From: Bugula neritina
Taxonomy: Eukaryota > Bryozoa > Gymnolaemata > Cheilostomatida > Bugulidae
DNA length: 64,000 nucleotides
Assembly: GCA_964035545.1 (NCBI GenBank)
Contig: OZ037767.1
Location: forward strand, 6,162,207-6,226,206
Direction: 5' to 3'
Part shown: positions 1 to 11,464 of the stretch, one piece after another
How the letters are laid out: every line of letters starts with the position of its first letter
How positions within the stretch are numbered: the first letter of the stretch is position 1
Notes under the pieces: generated by a model
Told to the model about the DNA's origin: nothing
Database searches by the model: none
The model's input: the letters and a program-made list of their open reading frames with translations, nothing else
Program-made: the position numbers and the translations under genes

Positions 1-1921
1 TGTTATCTATATTCAGATGACCAACTTCCCGCACGCCTGCCTGCCTCTGATAGACAGCATCTTTGTTCTACTGAGGTATAAGTTGGCAGGACATCGGCTT
101 GAGATGCAAGTAAAGCAACTTTTACTATATTCAGAAGAACTTTGCTTCAGGCCGTCACTGTGAAACATAATTGTCGAGACTTTGGTCATGTTAGGTATTG
201 GTCTGAAATACCAACTTAGGAAAGAGTCCCATTCATACCATGTCCAAGATGGATAGGTGACAGCTTCGTTGCATACAGCAGATGTGTTTCCTGCATCAAC
301 TAGATGTTGTGTACTATAGTTGTTTTGTCGGCGGTATTTCCATTTCACCAATCCAAAGCAACCATTAACTAAAGATCTGGTGTGTCCTACCGTCATAAAC
401 TTATATTGAAGTGATTGATGACAGTTCCGGAGCATTCTCCAGCTTAAGTATGCTACTACAGACTTATTTTTGTTCTGTCCGCAACGATTGTCTGCGTGAA
501 GAACTAGGTTTGGCACGTCAAAACTCCATTCCTTCGAATAATGGTGGAGCATAGTAATCACCGAATTTGGTCCATGGCTCTATTTGCTGTCTTAGCCAAT
601 AGTCCGGTGTTCGTCGTATAAACAGTTTGTTTGGATCGGTGTGGCTGTATCGCAAACTCCAAACAACTGCATCCTTCGTCCAACTCTAAAATACATTGGT
701 CCCATTTGCCTGGTAGTAGTAGGTAGCGTTAGTTGCTCAGCAAAATCGAATATGAGATGCTTGATCTCGCCATTCTTAGCTTTTGAAATGCATTCATTGT
801 AAAGGTCCCGACTCTTATATGCAAGGTTCATGTGCTGTACAAAAGCAGCTAAAGTATTATCCTTTTCTACATCAGTCTTTGCTTTCATAGTAGCATTTCT
901 GAGAAGCTTACACTTTGCACAACAATCCTCTCTGCGACTCATAATCTCAATGTCTGCGCAATTACGATGCCATAGATCTTTGAAAGTTTGTAACCTTACA
1001 AATGTTCGATTGTCAGCTATGCATGAGTCCATGTAGATCTTATGAACTCCTTGCTTTGTTGTACCGCAAGGCAGATAGATTGGTGGAGCTGTTGGTCTTG
1101 CTCGAGGTGCAGCAGGCTGTGGGAGGCCATACTTCTCAGCATAATTCTTGAGAAATCGTACATCGGTAGTAACTTCTGGTGGAAATGCATTTTTAGCAGT
1201 TCGTCTTGAAAATAGGTTCTGTCATTATCATACCTGTAAATTCTATAGGATCTTTACACACACACAAGTACACGCATCTAGTATGGTAGCTCAGCCATAT
1301 TGCTATTACAGTTAAGTTCTGAACGGTCGCTGTAATCCAAAAAACAGGAAATGTTTGTTATATCAAATGTGCTTTATGTTCATGGTTGCTATAACTTTTA
1401 TCATACACAACCTTACCTTTAAGTTTGTGAGTACGAGGAGTTGGTCCATATTCTTTCAGTTGATGCTGCAAGGCCTTGAGGACTCCAATAGACAGGTCAT
1501 GGAATAGCATGAAAGCAGTCTGGCAAACACTACTGTGACCAAACATATAGCGATATGTCTGTCGTTGGCGGGAGCTTTCTACTTTTCTCTTTTTATTGCC
1601 ATGTGTGATAGTGTCACCTGGAAAGGAGCATAGAGCCAATTTTCCCATCATGAACAACTCTTTCTCCGACTTTTAAAGCTCTCGAACTGACTGGATGTGA
1701 GCGTATATTTCGCTATGCGAGAATCCATCAAAGCATTTGTCACTACAATATGCCTCTTCCATCTCAGATTGTAGCTTATCGAGAGACTCATCAGCACCTT
1801 GATCGCGTTGTAGGTTAGTCATAGCTGCAACAGTTGTCCTACCCTCCAATCCCTCTGGAGCTCTATCTGTTCTAATCATAGACTGCGATGATTTTTGTTG
1901 AGCTGGCAAATTACTACAGAC
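1..1921 (-). pseudogene. Decayed DUF7869-type transposon-derived gene
   Basis: I recognise a DUF7869-family protein, an uncharacterised transposase-like family expanded in many invertebrates. The C-terminal half (about 1218 down to 13) has family blocks FDFAEQLTLP, HADNRCGQNKN and FMTVGHT followed by FGLVKWKYRR. The N-terminal half (1921 to about 1417) has RYMFGHSSVCQTAF and YGPTPRTH. Likely splice sites are an acceptor TTTTAG before 1921, a donor AAAG/GTAAGG at 1416 and an acceptor near 1219, so a roughly 200-bp intron interrupts it. Three in-frame nonsense codons break it: TAA at 1673-1675, TAA at 592-594 and TAG at 580-582. Homology continues in the same frame across each. The stop is at 13-15. 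Function is unknown; the copy is almost certainly dead. The family name comes from memory of its motifs. Confidence 0.78.
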
Positions 1922-2533
1922 CTAAAATAATGAAGCGTAGGTCTAATCAATTCAATTCTGAAACAAGATAACAGACAAGCCTAAACACCTTTGTATAATG
2001 CATAACCTAATTACATCAAAAGTGCTACTAGTAGAAAATAATGTGCTACTACTACTACTACCATTATGATTACATATTCTCACATTACGCATTTCAGGTA
2101 CATACATCTACATATATACTGATAACTTACTCTATTATTTTCTCTATCAGTATCAGCATGAATCAAAGCTTTCCCTGTCGCAATGTTTCGATTCAAAATC
2201 AATGCATGTACCAATGTAGTTGTATGTACTTAACTATCCTATGTATGTTTATGTTACGTAGGCTATCTTTATATGTATCACTGTTTTTTATGGAATAAAT
2301 AGCAATTGTGAATTTAGTTTTTTTTTCCTATAAAATTTTTGATATTAGGAATTGAAACTTTTTTATGTTTGAGTTAATATTCAACATGATTTTTTTAATA
2401 ATATATTAATAGATATAATAATTAGAACTATTATGTTTATATTATTATGATTATTATTATTATAATTATATAAAAATAATAATAATTTAAATTTAAAATT
2501 ATTCATTAAATTAAATATTTAGTTTTATTTCAC
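1922..2533. other. AT-rich spacer, no gene seen
   Basis: Very AT-rich DNA with a short (CTA)n tract near 2045-2062 and long A/T runs around 2310-2520. The open frame at 2041-2298 is low-complexity and has no recognisable homology. I see no coding exon here. Confidence 0.6.
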
Positions 2534-2704
2534 TTACAAGAGCAATTCTGCGTCCTTTTCTGCATCAACATCACAATCTGGAGAGCTTTCAGTACACGAA
2601 TCTGCGTCAGTCTCATCACTACTACTATCAATCTCAGTAAAATATTCATCATTTAAAGCTTTTTGTAATGCTTCAGATAATCCAAACCAATTCCTCTTAG
2701 CCAT
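2534..2704 (-). CDS. Candidate acidic first exon or 56-aa ORF
   Basis: An ATG at 2704 opens a 56-codon frame that begins MAKRNWFGLSEALQKAL and then becomes strongly acidic and Ser-rich (IDSSSDETDADS). It ends at TAA 2534-2536. The TAA lies inside a strong splice donor, CTT/GTAAGTG with GT at 2537-2536, so this is more likely a first coding exon (2704-2538) than a whole gene. Acidic N-termini like this occur in some transposase genes, but I do not recognise the family and could not find a convincing second exon on the minus strand below it. Confidence 0.35.
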   Translation of the reverse strand: MAKRNWFGLSEALQKALNDEYFTEIDSSSDETDADSCTESSPDCDVDAEKDAELLL

Positions 2705-5221
2705 TTTGAAAGAACTTACTCATTGCAAGATAATACTACGCTAAAAAAAGTGTTTATTTCTTAATAATTTCAACACAATTTTTGCTGGAAAAATATTCAA
2801 GATGGCGGATATTTCCTTAGCAACGTGTTTTTCAGCAATTTTGAAGCATTTACCAACTTTGTACAATATTTTAAATTTGATATTTGGAATCAACATTTCA
2901 TAATTAGTGAAGTGGCGTGTTGATACATAAACAGACAAAAATGTGCAAATTCAACTTAGAATGTCCGTTGTGCATAACAAAGGAGTTAACCCTGAGGTAC
3001 GCTCTTGCTTGGTGTGGCTCATTACTGTTGGTCGGTCTCAGACCAAGGTCTGAAACACCATGTATACCAGGGGTCGCCGGCTCAACGGCCATTGACTTCC
3101 CCCGACTGTTGTCTTGTGGGTGACCTGGGGTCGGCAACTTCTCCATGGCCGCTGACCTAAAGGGTTTGCCAGCTCTATATCGTCATTGTTCAAGTTCAAG
3201 GGCATCTAAATGTTGTTAAAGAAAGTTTGATTTTTTTTAAAGATTACCATCAGCAAAATCTACTGTATCACCATTAACTGTGGGAATTGGTGGTGTAACA
3301 TTTAGTTTGGAAAGGGTTTGAATAAGGGGCACATACTGGGCGTAGCATGGAGCTTGGATTTTAATGCAATCTTTTGCAGAATGTGATGGCCTTTATGGGT
3401 GGAGAAGTATTTTTTGTATTATATGCAAGTCCCATTGGTGAGGGTCCGAGTTGTAAGGAGCGATGACAAAAATATTTCGTCAGTGCACAGAGTAAAATAG
3501 TTGTAGCAACATCATAATTTTCAAAACTAAATCCATGAATTTGTTTCAGGGTTTCCTTTTTTGGGCGTTGGCATCTTCTAACATCTTGGCTGAATCCACT
3601 TCAATGATAGCACTTGACAGGGTTTCATATAGCATCGAAATGTTTTCAGATTTGGGCTGTTGTATGATAAGTGGACAGTTGTGCCATCGAATCTTATTCA
3701 TATCTTGACACCACCATGGCTTATCAAAAATATTTGGTATCACTAGCTCACCATTTTTTTACAAGCCATGATTTTAAAATGGAATTTTCATCTGAAAGTT
3801 TTTCAGTAATACGTACTACAAATAGCTGAACAAACTGTTTTTTTCATGAACGGCAATAAAAATGCAATATTTGATTGAAAACCAGAAGCAGTTGAAGGGG
3901 CATTGTTCAGAAGATAATTTTTGTTACCATCTTGGCTTATGCAGTTATGGCTGACTAAATTGCTTTCTGTAATTTATCTTGCTCCCTTTACCAGTCTCAG
4001 CTGTTCTGCAAGCACTTTTGCCAACAACAAAAAATTTTTTCCATGGAAAGCTCTCCACAGTCTTTTTTCACAATTCTTTTTGTTGAAAAAAGATTGTTTT
4101 CGCATATTTTTGCCAGTTACTATAGATGCCTACCTTTCTTTTTCATTTTTAAGCGTTTGTGGTAGTGATTAAACTCTTAAGGAGCTACGCTGGGGAAAGG
4201 GCAAATTTGATTGTGAGGCATTGGTGCTGGACTGGGGATGGTTTTCTAAAGCCTCGTTGGCTCCATTGTATGCAGTTGAGTTTGAGGGCCCATCAATGAT
4301 AGATCATCAACAAGAGGCTGATTAGAATGAGGTCGGTCAGTGCCAAGATGTCAAAATAAATGGCCATCTTAGAAAGTCTCAGCCAAATATTTTAGTCACG
4401 GTTAAGATCTTCTTCCTGGTGATCTTTGTGTTGCTTAATATCTCATCCACCTGATCAGAGATATTGTTTGCTGTCTGACGACCTTAAATTCAGCAGAATG
4501 GAGGAGTCCAGTTTAGGATGTAGTGACCAGTAATCATAATGTACCACTTGGCCTGGTTTCTGATTTATTATATATTGCATTTATTTTTTAATGTTGGGTT
4601 AGTGATTTTTTGTATTTGATACACGCATATTACATATGTATTCTAACCTTCATATACGTACTCCATCAACTGTTCACATCCTTTTGCTACATTGGCTAGG
4701 GTCATCAAACGATCTTTTAATCGGCAATTCAAATCGTGAGCCATTGGGAAATCGGCGCTTTAGGCAACAAAATTGGCGTCTGCTATTTTGCTTGTAGTTT
4801 TGTATGTAGTCCACAGAAAATAGATTGCAATTATGTTGAAAAAATACATTAAAAATTGTACTCATTCTTTAGCTCGTATATTTATCTTTTATATAATGTA
4901 TTATAATACTAACATTATGCCAAATTGAATTAGTATAACTGGTCCAAAGTCAGGTATGTTTGAGGGAGCTTGTCGTAGCACCAGCTTGCCATTATTGCCG
5001 GGCTCGCCTGCCGTGGTTGATTCCTTGCTTGGTTTGGCGGACCAATTAAATATGGTTATGGTAAATTTAGTAAACAATTTTTAACAAATGTTAATGTAGG
5101 TAAAGAATAGATATGAACAGTTGAAGTGCTCGCCCGTCACCTCGTATGGTCCTCAGAAAATCACTCTAATTTTTTTTAGTCGTCGTATAACCCTGTGCAG
5201 GTTTATCCTCTGTACACGTTT
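2705..5221. other. Spacer with transposon debris
   Basis: No intact gene is visible. The minus-strand frame 3743-3546 reads IFDKPWWCQDMNK and looks faintly like a LINE polymerase segment, but it is too short to assign. A GC-rich patch at about 2985-3160 holds an imperfect direct repeat (GGGGTCGCCGGC and GGGGTCGGCAAC) of unknown origin. The remaining open frames are short and unlike known proteins. Confidence 0.4.
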
Positions 5222-5773
5222 TTACTCTTCTATCCAGTATCTCAATATCAAATTCTTTGGGTGTAACCCATCTCTAAGAAATCTATCTCTAAACGAGTAT
5301 GTTCCATGCCGTCTCGTAAAAATTCTTCTATGCATATATGGGGTGGCAAACCCCGACGACATGTTAAAACCTATTATCCTTCTTTTCTCTGATACCACCG
5401 TGCTACATGTTCTACAGGTGAAGTCTGCGTTCCTAGAATTAAACACGCCCTTTTACTTTTGAAAGTCAAGAGGGTAGATTGTGCAGAGAATAATATGAAT
5501 ATGGTTGTTATAAAATGTTTCAAAGTACGGATTGAAAAAGCCATCTGATTCAACATTACTATTTGTCACCAGAGAACACCTTCTAGATGAATTCATTTGT
5601 GAAATTTTAACTGGACCTATATGGAAATAGATAATAGAGTTTGAAAATCTACGTCGATTTTTGTTTACGTAACTTATTAGGGTCTCCCAGTTGGCTCCTG
5701 AGATTCTGATCGTAGTCCATGAGGGATTTTCCAATCCCCAAACAATAGAGTTTCTGATGATGTAAGTCCTCAT
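5222..5773 (-). pseudogene. SGNH-hydrolase-like fragment (transposon-associated type)
   Basis: Two stretches in one minus-strand frame (5773-5453 and 5452-5222) are separated only by a TAA at 5453-5455. In order they show IRNSIVWGL (possible nucleophile block), GANWETLISYV, YFHIGPVKIS, LCTIYPLDF, TPYMHRRIF and RDRFLRDGLHP. This order resembles SGNH/GDSL-type esterase-like domains that occur in repetitive gene families of invertebrates: a Ser block first and a D-x-x-H block last. Assignment is by motif memory and is tentative. The nonsense codon and lack of a clear start suggest a dead copy. It lies just downstream of the Gypsy remnant on the same strand, but I cannot show that they belong together. 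Confidence 0.4.
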
Positions 5774-5998
5774 GATCTACAACACAATGTTATTTGATAG
5801 AGTCGTTCAACTCTATCACTGATTGAAGATTAAGTCTCTTGGGGCGCCTAGAAACCCTTCCCCTGGTTGTTACAAAGGACGGACTCTGGGGTGTTACCGG
5901 TATTGGATGAGATAATTGTCTTCTCGAAAAGAAGTTGCAATTTCCGTTGGTCTAACGGACATCGGTCTGTCTGATAGGCGAGTGGGGAACACTTGCAC

Positions 5999-7690
5999 CT
6001 AACCCCCGTTGAGGCGACTCAGTAAAAGATCACGAACGTCAGTAGATCCGGAGATATGAGCTCGGTTCCTGCGCAACACCACTCCATTATCCCTTGTAGC
6101 CAGAACTTCCCTGCCTCTAGCTCCAATTACCGTAGCACGAACAGTGGGTCTGTTAGGATCCCTAACAATCACAGGCTGGTTTACTTGAAATGGACTCCTG
6201 TCTTTCACCGCGTGTCTCTTGTACCACATTGACTGCCTCCCACGGTAATCAGACTCCAAAACCTTGAGTTGTGAGGCATCTACTCCCGTTTCATTCACAA
6301 AACCCATAGATTTCAATGACCGTCCAAATCACAACTGAGAGGTAGAGTAACCGTTGAAAAGTGGGGTATCATTATATATGCATAGAGACTCCTGTAAGCT
6401 TATAATTTTCTTCAAAAAGTTCTTTACAGTGCCAACAGCTCTCTCAGCCTCTCCATTACTCTGTGGATAACAAGGAGAGCTTGTGATGTGTTGAATGTCT
6501 CATTTTCTCAAATATTCCTGGAATATCTGTGACCGAAATTGTGGCCCGTTGTCACTAACAATAGTGTTTGGAACACCTAGCATACATACTAACTCGTTCA
6601 GGATCTTTGTTAACACAGTAGATTCTGAGAAGTCTTCCAACTCCCTTACCGCAATATATATACTATAGTAATCCACCACAACCACAAAATTCTGTTCTTG
6701 CCAGTTGATTAAATCTACTGCAAGCCTCCACCACGGCCGTTCTGGGAAGACTGTGGTCTGTAAAGTTTCTCTATGTTCAATTCGATGTTCTTCACACTGT
6801 GGGCATTGATTAACTAATTGTTTGATCTGTGCAGTCATTCCAGGCCACCATATGATTTCAGACGCACGTCCTATACATTTGGTTTCACCTTGATGTCCTT
6901 TATGAATGTCTTTAAGCACACGATCTCTCTCTGGTTCTGGAATGAACACTCTATTCATATAGTAAATCACTCCACCAACTTGAGTCATGAACTCTCTAAA
7001 AGTATAAAATGGCTTGATAGCAGCAAGAACCAACCTAATATTAGGCCACTTTTCCGTAATATACTGGAGCAACACAACTCCCACCTCATCCTCAAACAGA
7101 GCCGCCTTGCTTCTCGCCAGCCTGCCAGACGAAATAGGGAGATCTCCAACAAGAGCGCAGAGAACACTTGAGTCTTCCAACTCATCAACATCTGACGAAT
7201 TCACACATTCCAACATTTCCACCTCCGTTGGACTGTGAGAACGCGTCCGCCAGAACAAGTCTCTTACCGGGGGTATATGCAATCGTATAACTGTACGACA
7301 TCATCTTAAGCCTAAACCGTTGTACCCTCAAAGGTAGTTTAGCAAGCTCTTTCTCTCCCAAAACTGATACTAATGGCTTATGATCAGTCTCGATCTGGAA
7401 GTCCTTACCCGACAAATAATAAGAGAACTTACTACATGCCCAGCAAATGGCTGGAGCCTCCTTCTCAATTTGTGCATATCTTCTTTCAACCGCTGCAAGA
7501 GCTCAAGAGGCGAATGCAACAGGATGCCAATTACCATTGACTTTTTGCAAAACCGCTGCTCCCAATCCGTAGGATGAAGAATCCGCACCAACAAGAGTCT
7601 CCGCCTCAACACAATACGGCATTAGAACTGGAGTCTGAACTAACAGAGTTTTTAAACAATTAAATTGTTCAGTACGTGGAGGACCCCATC
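5999..7690 (-). mobile_element. Ty3/Gypsy retrotransposon pol remnant (RNase H and integrase)
   Basis: Read on the minus strand, the order is the end of reverse transcriptase plus RNase H (about 7690-7230), then integrase (about 7282-5999), as in Ty3/Gypsy pol. The RNase H part shows ETDHKPL and the TPGKRLVLADAFS end. Integrase has an H2C2 zinc finger (HKGHQGE to CPQC) and a core with VDLIN, VSDNGPQF and NGEAERAV around the three catalytic acids. A basic C-terminal part contains VVLRRNRAH. The copy is broken by TGA at 7503-7505 in RNase H, a 1-nt frameshift near 7225-7235, and TGA at 6500-6502 and 6329-6331. No protease, gag or long terminal repeats were found, and similarity stops abruptly near 7690. 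Confidence 0.85.
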
Positions 7691-8471
7691 TCCATTCTAC
7701 ATTAATATTTCATGTCATGGTAATAATAAGAAAAATCTAACGAAGTATTTAATTTTATTTATTTGTAGACACTCATTCTGATAGTTATACTGATGCTCAT
7801 ACTCGTTGGCATATTCATCTTGATAAGGATATTGTAATTGAATTTGATGTTCAAAATTACTGTTTAACTCTATAGTAATTGTAATATTAGATTTAATACT
7901 TGTAATTGTAATAATTGTAAAGCCTAATTATTAGTAAATCATAAAACTAGTAATGTAATAGTAATACTTGTATTAATAATTAGTTATACTCTTTAATTTG
8001 ACAAACAGAACAATTCAGCTCATAAATTTAACTTGATGTTGATAAAATGAAGAATACACTTGAAGCCTAAGCAGATGTTGAAGTGGCTGTTGATAATGAT
8101 TGTAATTTATTATTGCTGTACTTTTATTGAATTTCAATTTACTGGTTTTTGAATTATATTGCACAGAATTTATGATGGTAGTTGGTGGTTTTTGATACAT
8201 GCATAATTTACATACTGATATGTATAATTCTAACCTTTTTAAAAATACTTCTCAACCAACACTAATAAGCTATGCATTAATATAATTTATTTGCTGGTTG
8301 TAATGCATATCTGATGCAATTCTGTGTGTATTTAAAAGCTTTTGTTTTATTTTTTTTAGATATTTGGAAGCTGACACTGTATACAATATACAGTCTTCGC
8401 ACTGAAACATCAGGTTTTTTTACTTAGCTCTGTGTCACTAATAATTTAAAAATTGCTGTCATCAATCAATT
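7691..8471. other. AT-rich spacer
   Basis: AT-rich DNA with short poly-T tracts and no recognisable coding exon. A TTTTTTTAG acceptor-like site near 8351-8360 could belong to a 5' untranslated exon of the transposase remnant that follows. Confidence 0.4.
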
Positions 8472-11120
8472 TTGCTTTTATTCTTCACCATGTCTGCTAA
8501 CCTGCTTAGCTCTTACACCTCTGATCTTGCTGCTTTGGCTGATCTGAACTCCTTAAAAAATGGCCATGTTGTTTCTTTAGCTCGTGAACTTCCAAGAAGT
8601 AGCTCAACAAAAGCTGTAGATATTCTTAAAAAGTTGCCCAATAAATCTTCTAGTAATATAACTGTTCGTAGGCTTAATAGAATTTTAAAAGATTTTCAAG
8701 ACTTCAATAAAAGTGTTAGGTGTTCTTTTGGACGTAAAGCAGTAATCGAATTTCTTGATTTGGATGTTAAATATGCTAAACCAGGGCAGCACTCTTTCAC
8801 CCTCCATTCACAAACATCATCTGTGCCAAGTTTTGTTAGGTCCAAGGCTATGCACAAACCCAGCATGCTGTGTGGAAGTTGCTTAGTTAGAAAAAATGTG
8901 AACCTTCTGGTTACCATACATGTCTTGGAAGAAAAGCTGGCAAATGCTCGCAACAATATTGAAAATTTAGGGGGTAGGTGTTCTAGGCGCAGCAATAGTT
9001 CGAATAAGTCCCAAAAGCTTGTGAAGAAACTAAAAAGAGATAGCTAGTTTAAAAAAGCATGTAGTTGCCAGTTCTAGTGATCAATATGATTTGCAGCAAG
9101 CTCATTCTTCACAAGTAGCTTAAATTGTAAATCTAAAAAAAGAAAATGGGGACCTCAAAGCTCGGCTTGAGCAGTTTGAAATTGAAGTTGATGAGATAAA
9201 GGAAAATTCGAATGCTCTTGGTCAATCTGTAGAAGTGAATGCCAGCACTATTGAAACTAAAGTTAGAGGAAGGTTTTCTGAAAATGTTAGGAAGGCTGTG
9301 TATCAGTGTGCACGCTGCCACGTGCCACAGAACCACATCTCGAGTGTCATCTGTAAAATATCTGAGCTTCTATTCAATAAGTCTATTTCACCTCTTCCTT
9401 CATATGGCACTGTCAACAACATGGTGTCAGAAATGCGGTTTTTATCTAAAGTCCATGCTATAGATTCCATACTTGAATCATCATTTGTGAATATTACTTG
9501 GGATGCTACTACAATCAAAACTAAGCACTTGAATGAACTGCATGTTAATACAAGTTCTGGTTGCTATTTTTTTAGGTGTAAAGACTTTGCCTGATGGCAA
9601 AACCGAAGACTATTCCGAGCACATAATTTCTACGATGGAGTGTGCTGTTCACTGCTATTGTAGGTTCAAATCGATTGCAGATAAGGGTGATGTCTTGAGC
9701 TCAGTAAAATTGAAAGTAACTTCCACCCTTAGTGATAGAGCTGCAGTTAATAATTGTGTGCATAGAGAGTGGGCAAATTATGTAGGGCATGAGTTACTAA
9801 ATTTGTACTGCAATGTGCAACCCCTAGATAGTTTGTCATTGGAATTCAGAAAAGTTGTTGCACTAGCCGAAAAGCAGAATGGTATAGTTTCTAAATTGTA
9901 TGGCTCAGAGTCTGTAATGGTAAAACTCGTTCTAAACATCTCTAAGTTGCGGCACAAAGTAGCTCTGGGCGAATCCATCTGGTTTCGAACATTTTTGGAG
10001 AAAAAAGGAATGGATAAGCTGGTAATGCGTTATGTTGGTAACAGGTTTCACATCCTGTTTGCTCTCTGAGCTAACATCCATTTCCTTCTCGGTCATCTGC
10101 AACATTATTATTCCATCGTATGCACAAAAGATTTCTCTAAAGATATCCTGGCTGCATTGAAACTAGATAAAGTTCAATCAGAGCTACTAGTCGGTGGACT
10201 GTTTGGTAAATGTTTGACAGGGCCTTGGATGACTTGCTTGTACAGGCGTAAAAGCTTATCGAACATTGAAAGTGGCCAAGTGTTGAATGGTGCTTATGCA
10301 AAATTGGGTGATCTTGTTCGTGACCCCAAGATGCTGTGGGCCGAAACTTTCAATTGTTTTGATTTTGCTAATGGTGAAGACCCTGTTGCCAAACATTTAT
10401 GATCAGTTCACCCAAACGAGTTTGCGCTTCAGCTTACAGTTCAAACAGCTCAATCAATTCGGTTGGTGATGCATAGGCAGCTCAAGAAATATTTTGAGAG
10501 AAGGGAGTTTAATGAATTGCCTGCTGAGCAGCTAGTTTTGGCCAGCAATGCACCTGCTGACAATATGGTCTCAGAATCCTTTCTTGGTTTGGCTGATAAT
10601 TTTTATAAGAGGTCGGCCAATGCCTCCGATGCTCATATATCTGCTAAAATAGGATTTTCAAATATGACATTTGATTGGGTTAATAACTTAGATAATGATT
10701 TCTTGTATGCTGCAATTGGCCCTGCTAGAGCTCTACTTGATGAATCTAAATTGTATGCTGTAGAAGTAAAAGATGAAATTTTTGAGAGGCGTAAAACTAG
10801 GGTGCAGGAACGTGCTAACAGCAAAAGGCGTTCTATGACTTTAAACATCAAGCGTTTAATTCGGGACCCTTCCTCATTCTCTGAAAAAGTCTCCAGGTGA
10901 TCTTGTTGGAACAGAGTTTGTTTGGATGTGGAACAATGATGGTAGTGATACTTGTTATCAGTACCGAGTTGTTGGCAGTGCGAGTGCCAGCTCTGGTGTG
11001 TCTAAGTTCTCAGCTGTATACTTAGTAGATGAAGAAACTGTTGATGAAGCAGAAGATCATGAGTTCTGTTTGCATGATTTCGTGGCAGATTTTCTTGTAG
11101 GGGATGTGCTTTTTGAGTAG
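8472..11120 (+). pseudogene. Decayed RNase H-fold (hAT-like) transposase
   Basis: One long protein of roughly 880 residues can be followed through four frame segments. It starts with a basic N-terminal region and a Cys pair (LCGSCLVRKN), then a coiled-coil-like stretch and a C-x2-C segment (YQCARCHVP). A block TWDATT has Asp at 9502-9504, and SDRAAVNN has Asp at 9734-9736. CNVQPLDSL follows, resembling the cysteine/His-Leu block of hAT transposases. The two acidic blocks suggest an RNase H-fold DDE enzyme. Lesions: a frameshift near 9045, TAA 9121-9123, a frameshift at the T-run near 9570, TGA 10067-10069, TGA 10400-10402, and a frameshift near 10890. Protein similarity resumes after each. 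The exact superfamily is not certain. Confidence 0.65.
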
Positions 11121-11421
11121 CTTTTGCATTTTTCGAGTTGCTTTAGTATATTAGGTGTTTGTTGTTTTTGTTATGGTATATTAGGTGTAGATAGCATCCT
11201 GTTCTTGCTTTCCTTTTCATGGTTGTATGTCTCTCAACCACACCTATCACTAATCATAGTTGAAATTTGTCAGATCATTCTCATCTTCGCATGTCTACTT
11301 TCATTTTCCACTTGTCTCTCATATCTATGAACTACTTTTAATATGTTGTAGAGCACAAATTAGAGAGCTGCCATGATGTGCTATTCACCACTCCTCGCCA
11401 CCTTCTCCGGTCTACCACAAT

Positions 11422-11437
11422 GGCCCTTTTTAGGGCC
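11422..11437 (+). promoter_or_regulatory. Histone-type mRNA 3' stem-loop, copy 1
   Basis: GGCCCTTTTTAGGGCC is a 6-bp stem with a 4-nt loop that matches the animal histone 3'-end element except for one loop base. It is followed by ACTACCA, close to the usual ACCA flank. No histone coding sequence lies upstream. Confidence 0.75.
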
Positions 11438-11448
11438 ACTACCACAAC

Positions 11449-11464
11449 GGCCCTTTTCAGGGCC
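11449..11464 (+). promoter_or_regulatory. Histone-type mRNA 3' stem-loop, copy 2
   Basis: GGCCCTTTTCAGGGCC is a perfect match to the metazoan histone 3'-end stem-loop bound by SLBP. It is preceded by CCACAAC and followed by ACTACCA and then AAACAAAGAGTTG. The latter is a purine-rich stretch at the right distance to act as a histone downstream element for U7 snRNA. It is orphaned: the nearest upstream coding sequence is the decayed transposase ending at 11120. Confidence 0.8.

Noticed and set aside
2041-2298. Tyr/Ser-rich plus ORF
   Set aside because: Low-complexity AT-rich sequence with a (CTA)n start and no homology.
2904-3146. Opposed ORFs over a GC-rich patch
   Set aside because: Short, overlapping on both strands, no family resemblance, and inside transposon debris. 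The CAGGGGTC-like words are direct rather than inverted, so they do not define a hAT element.
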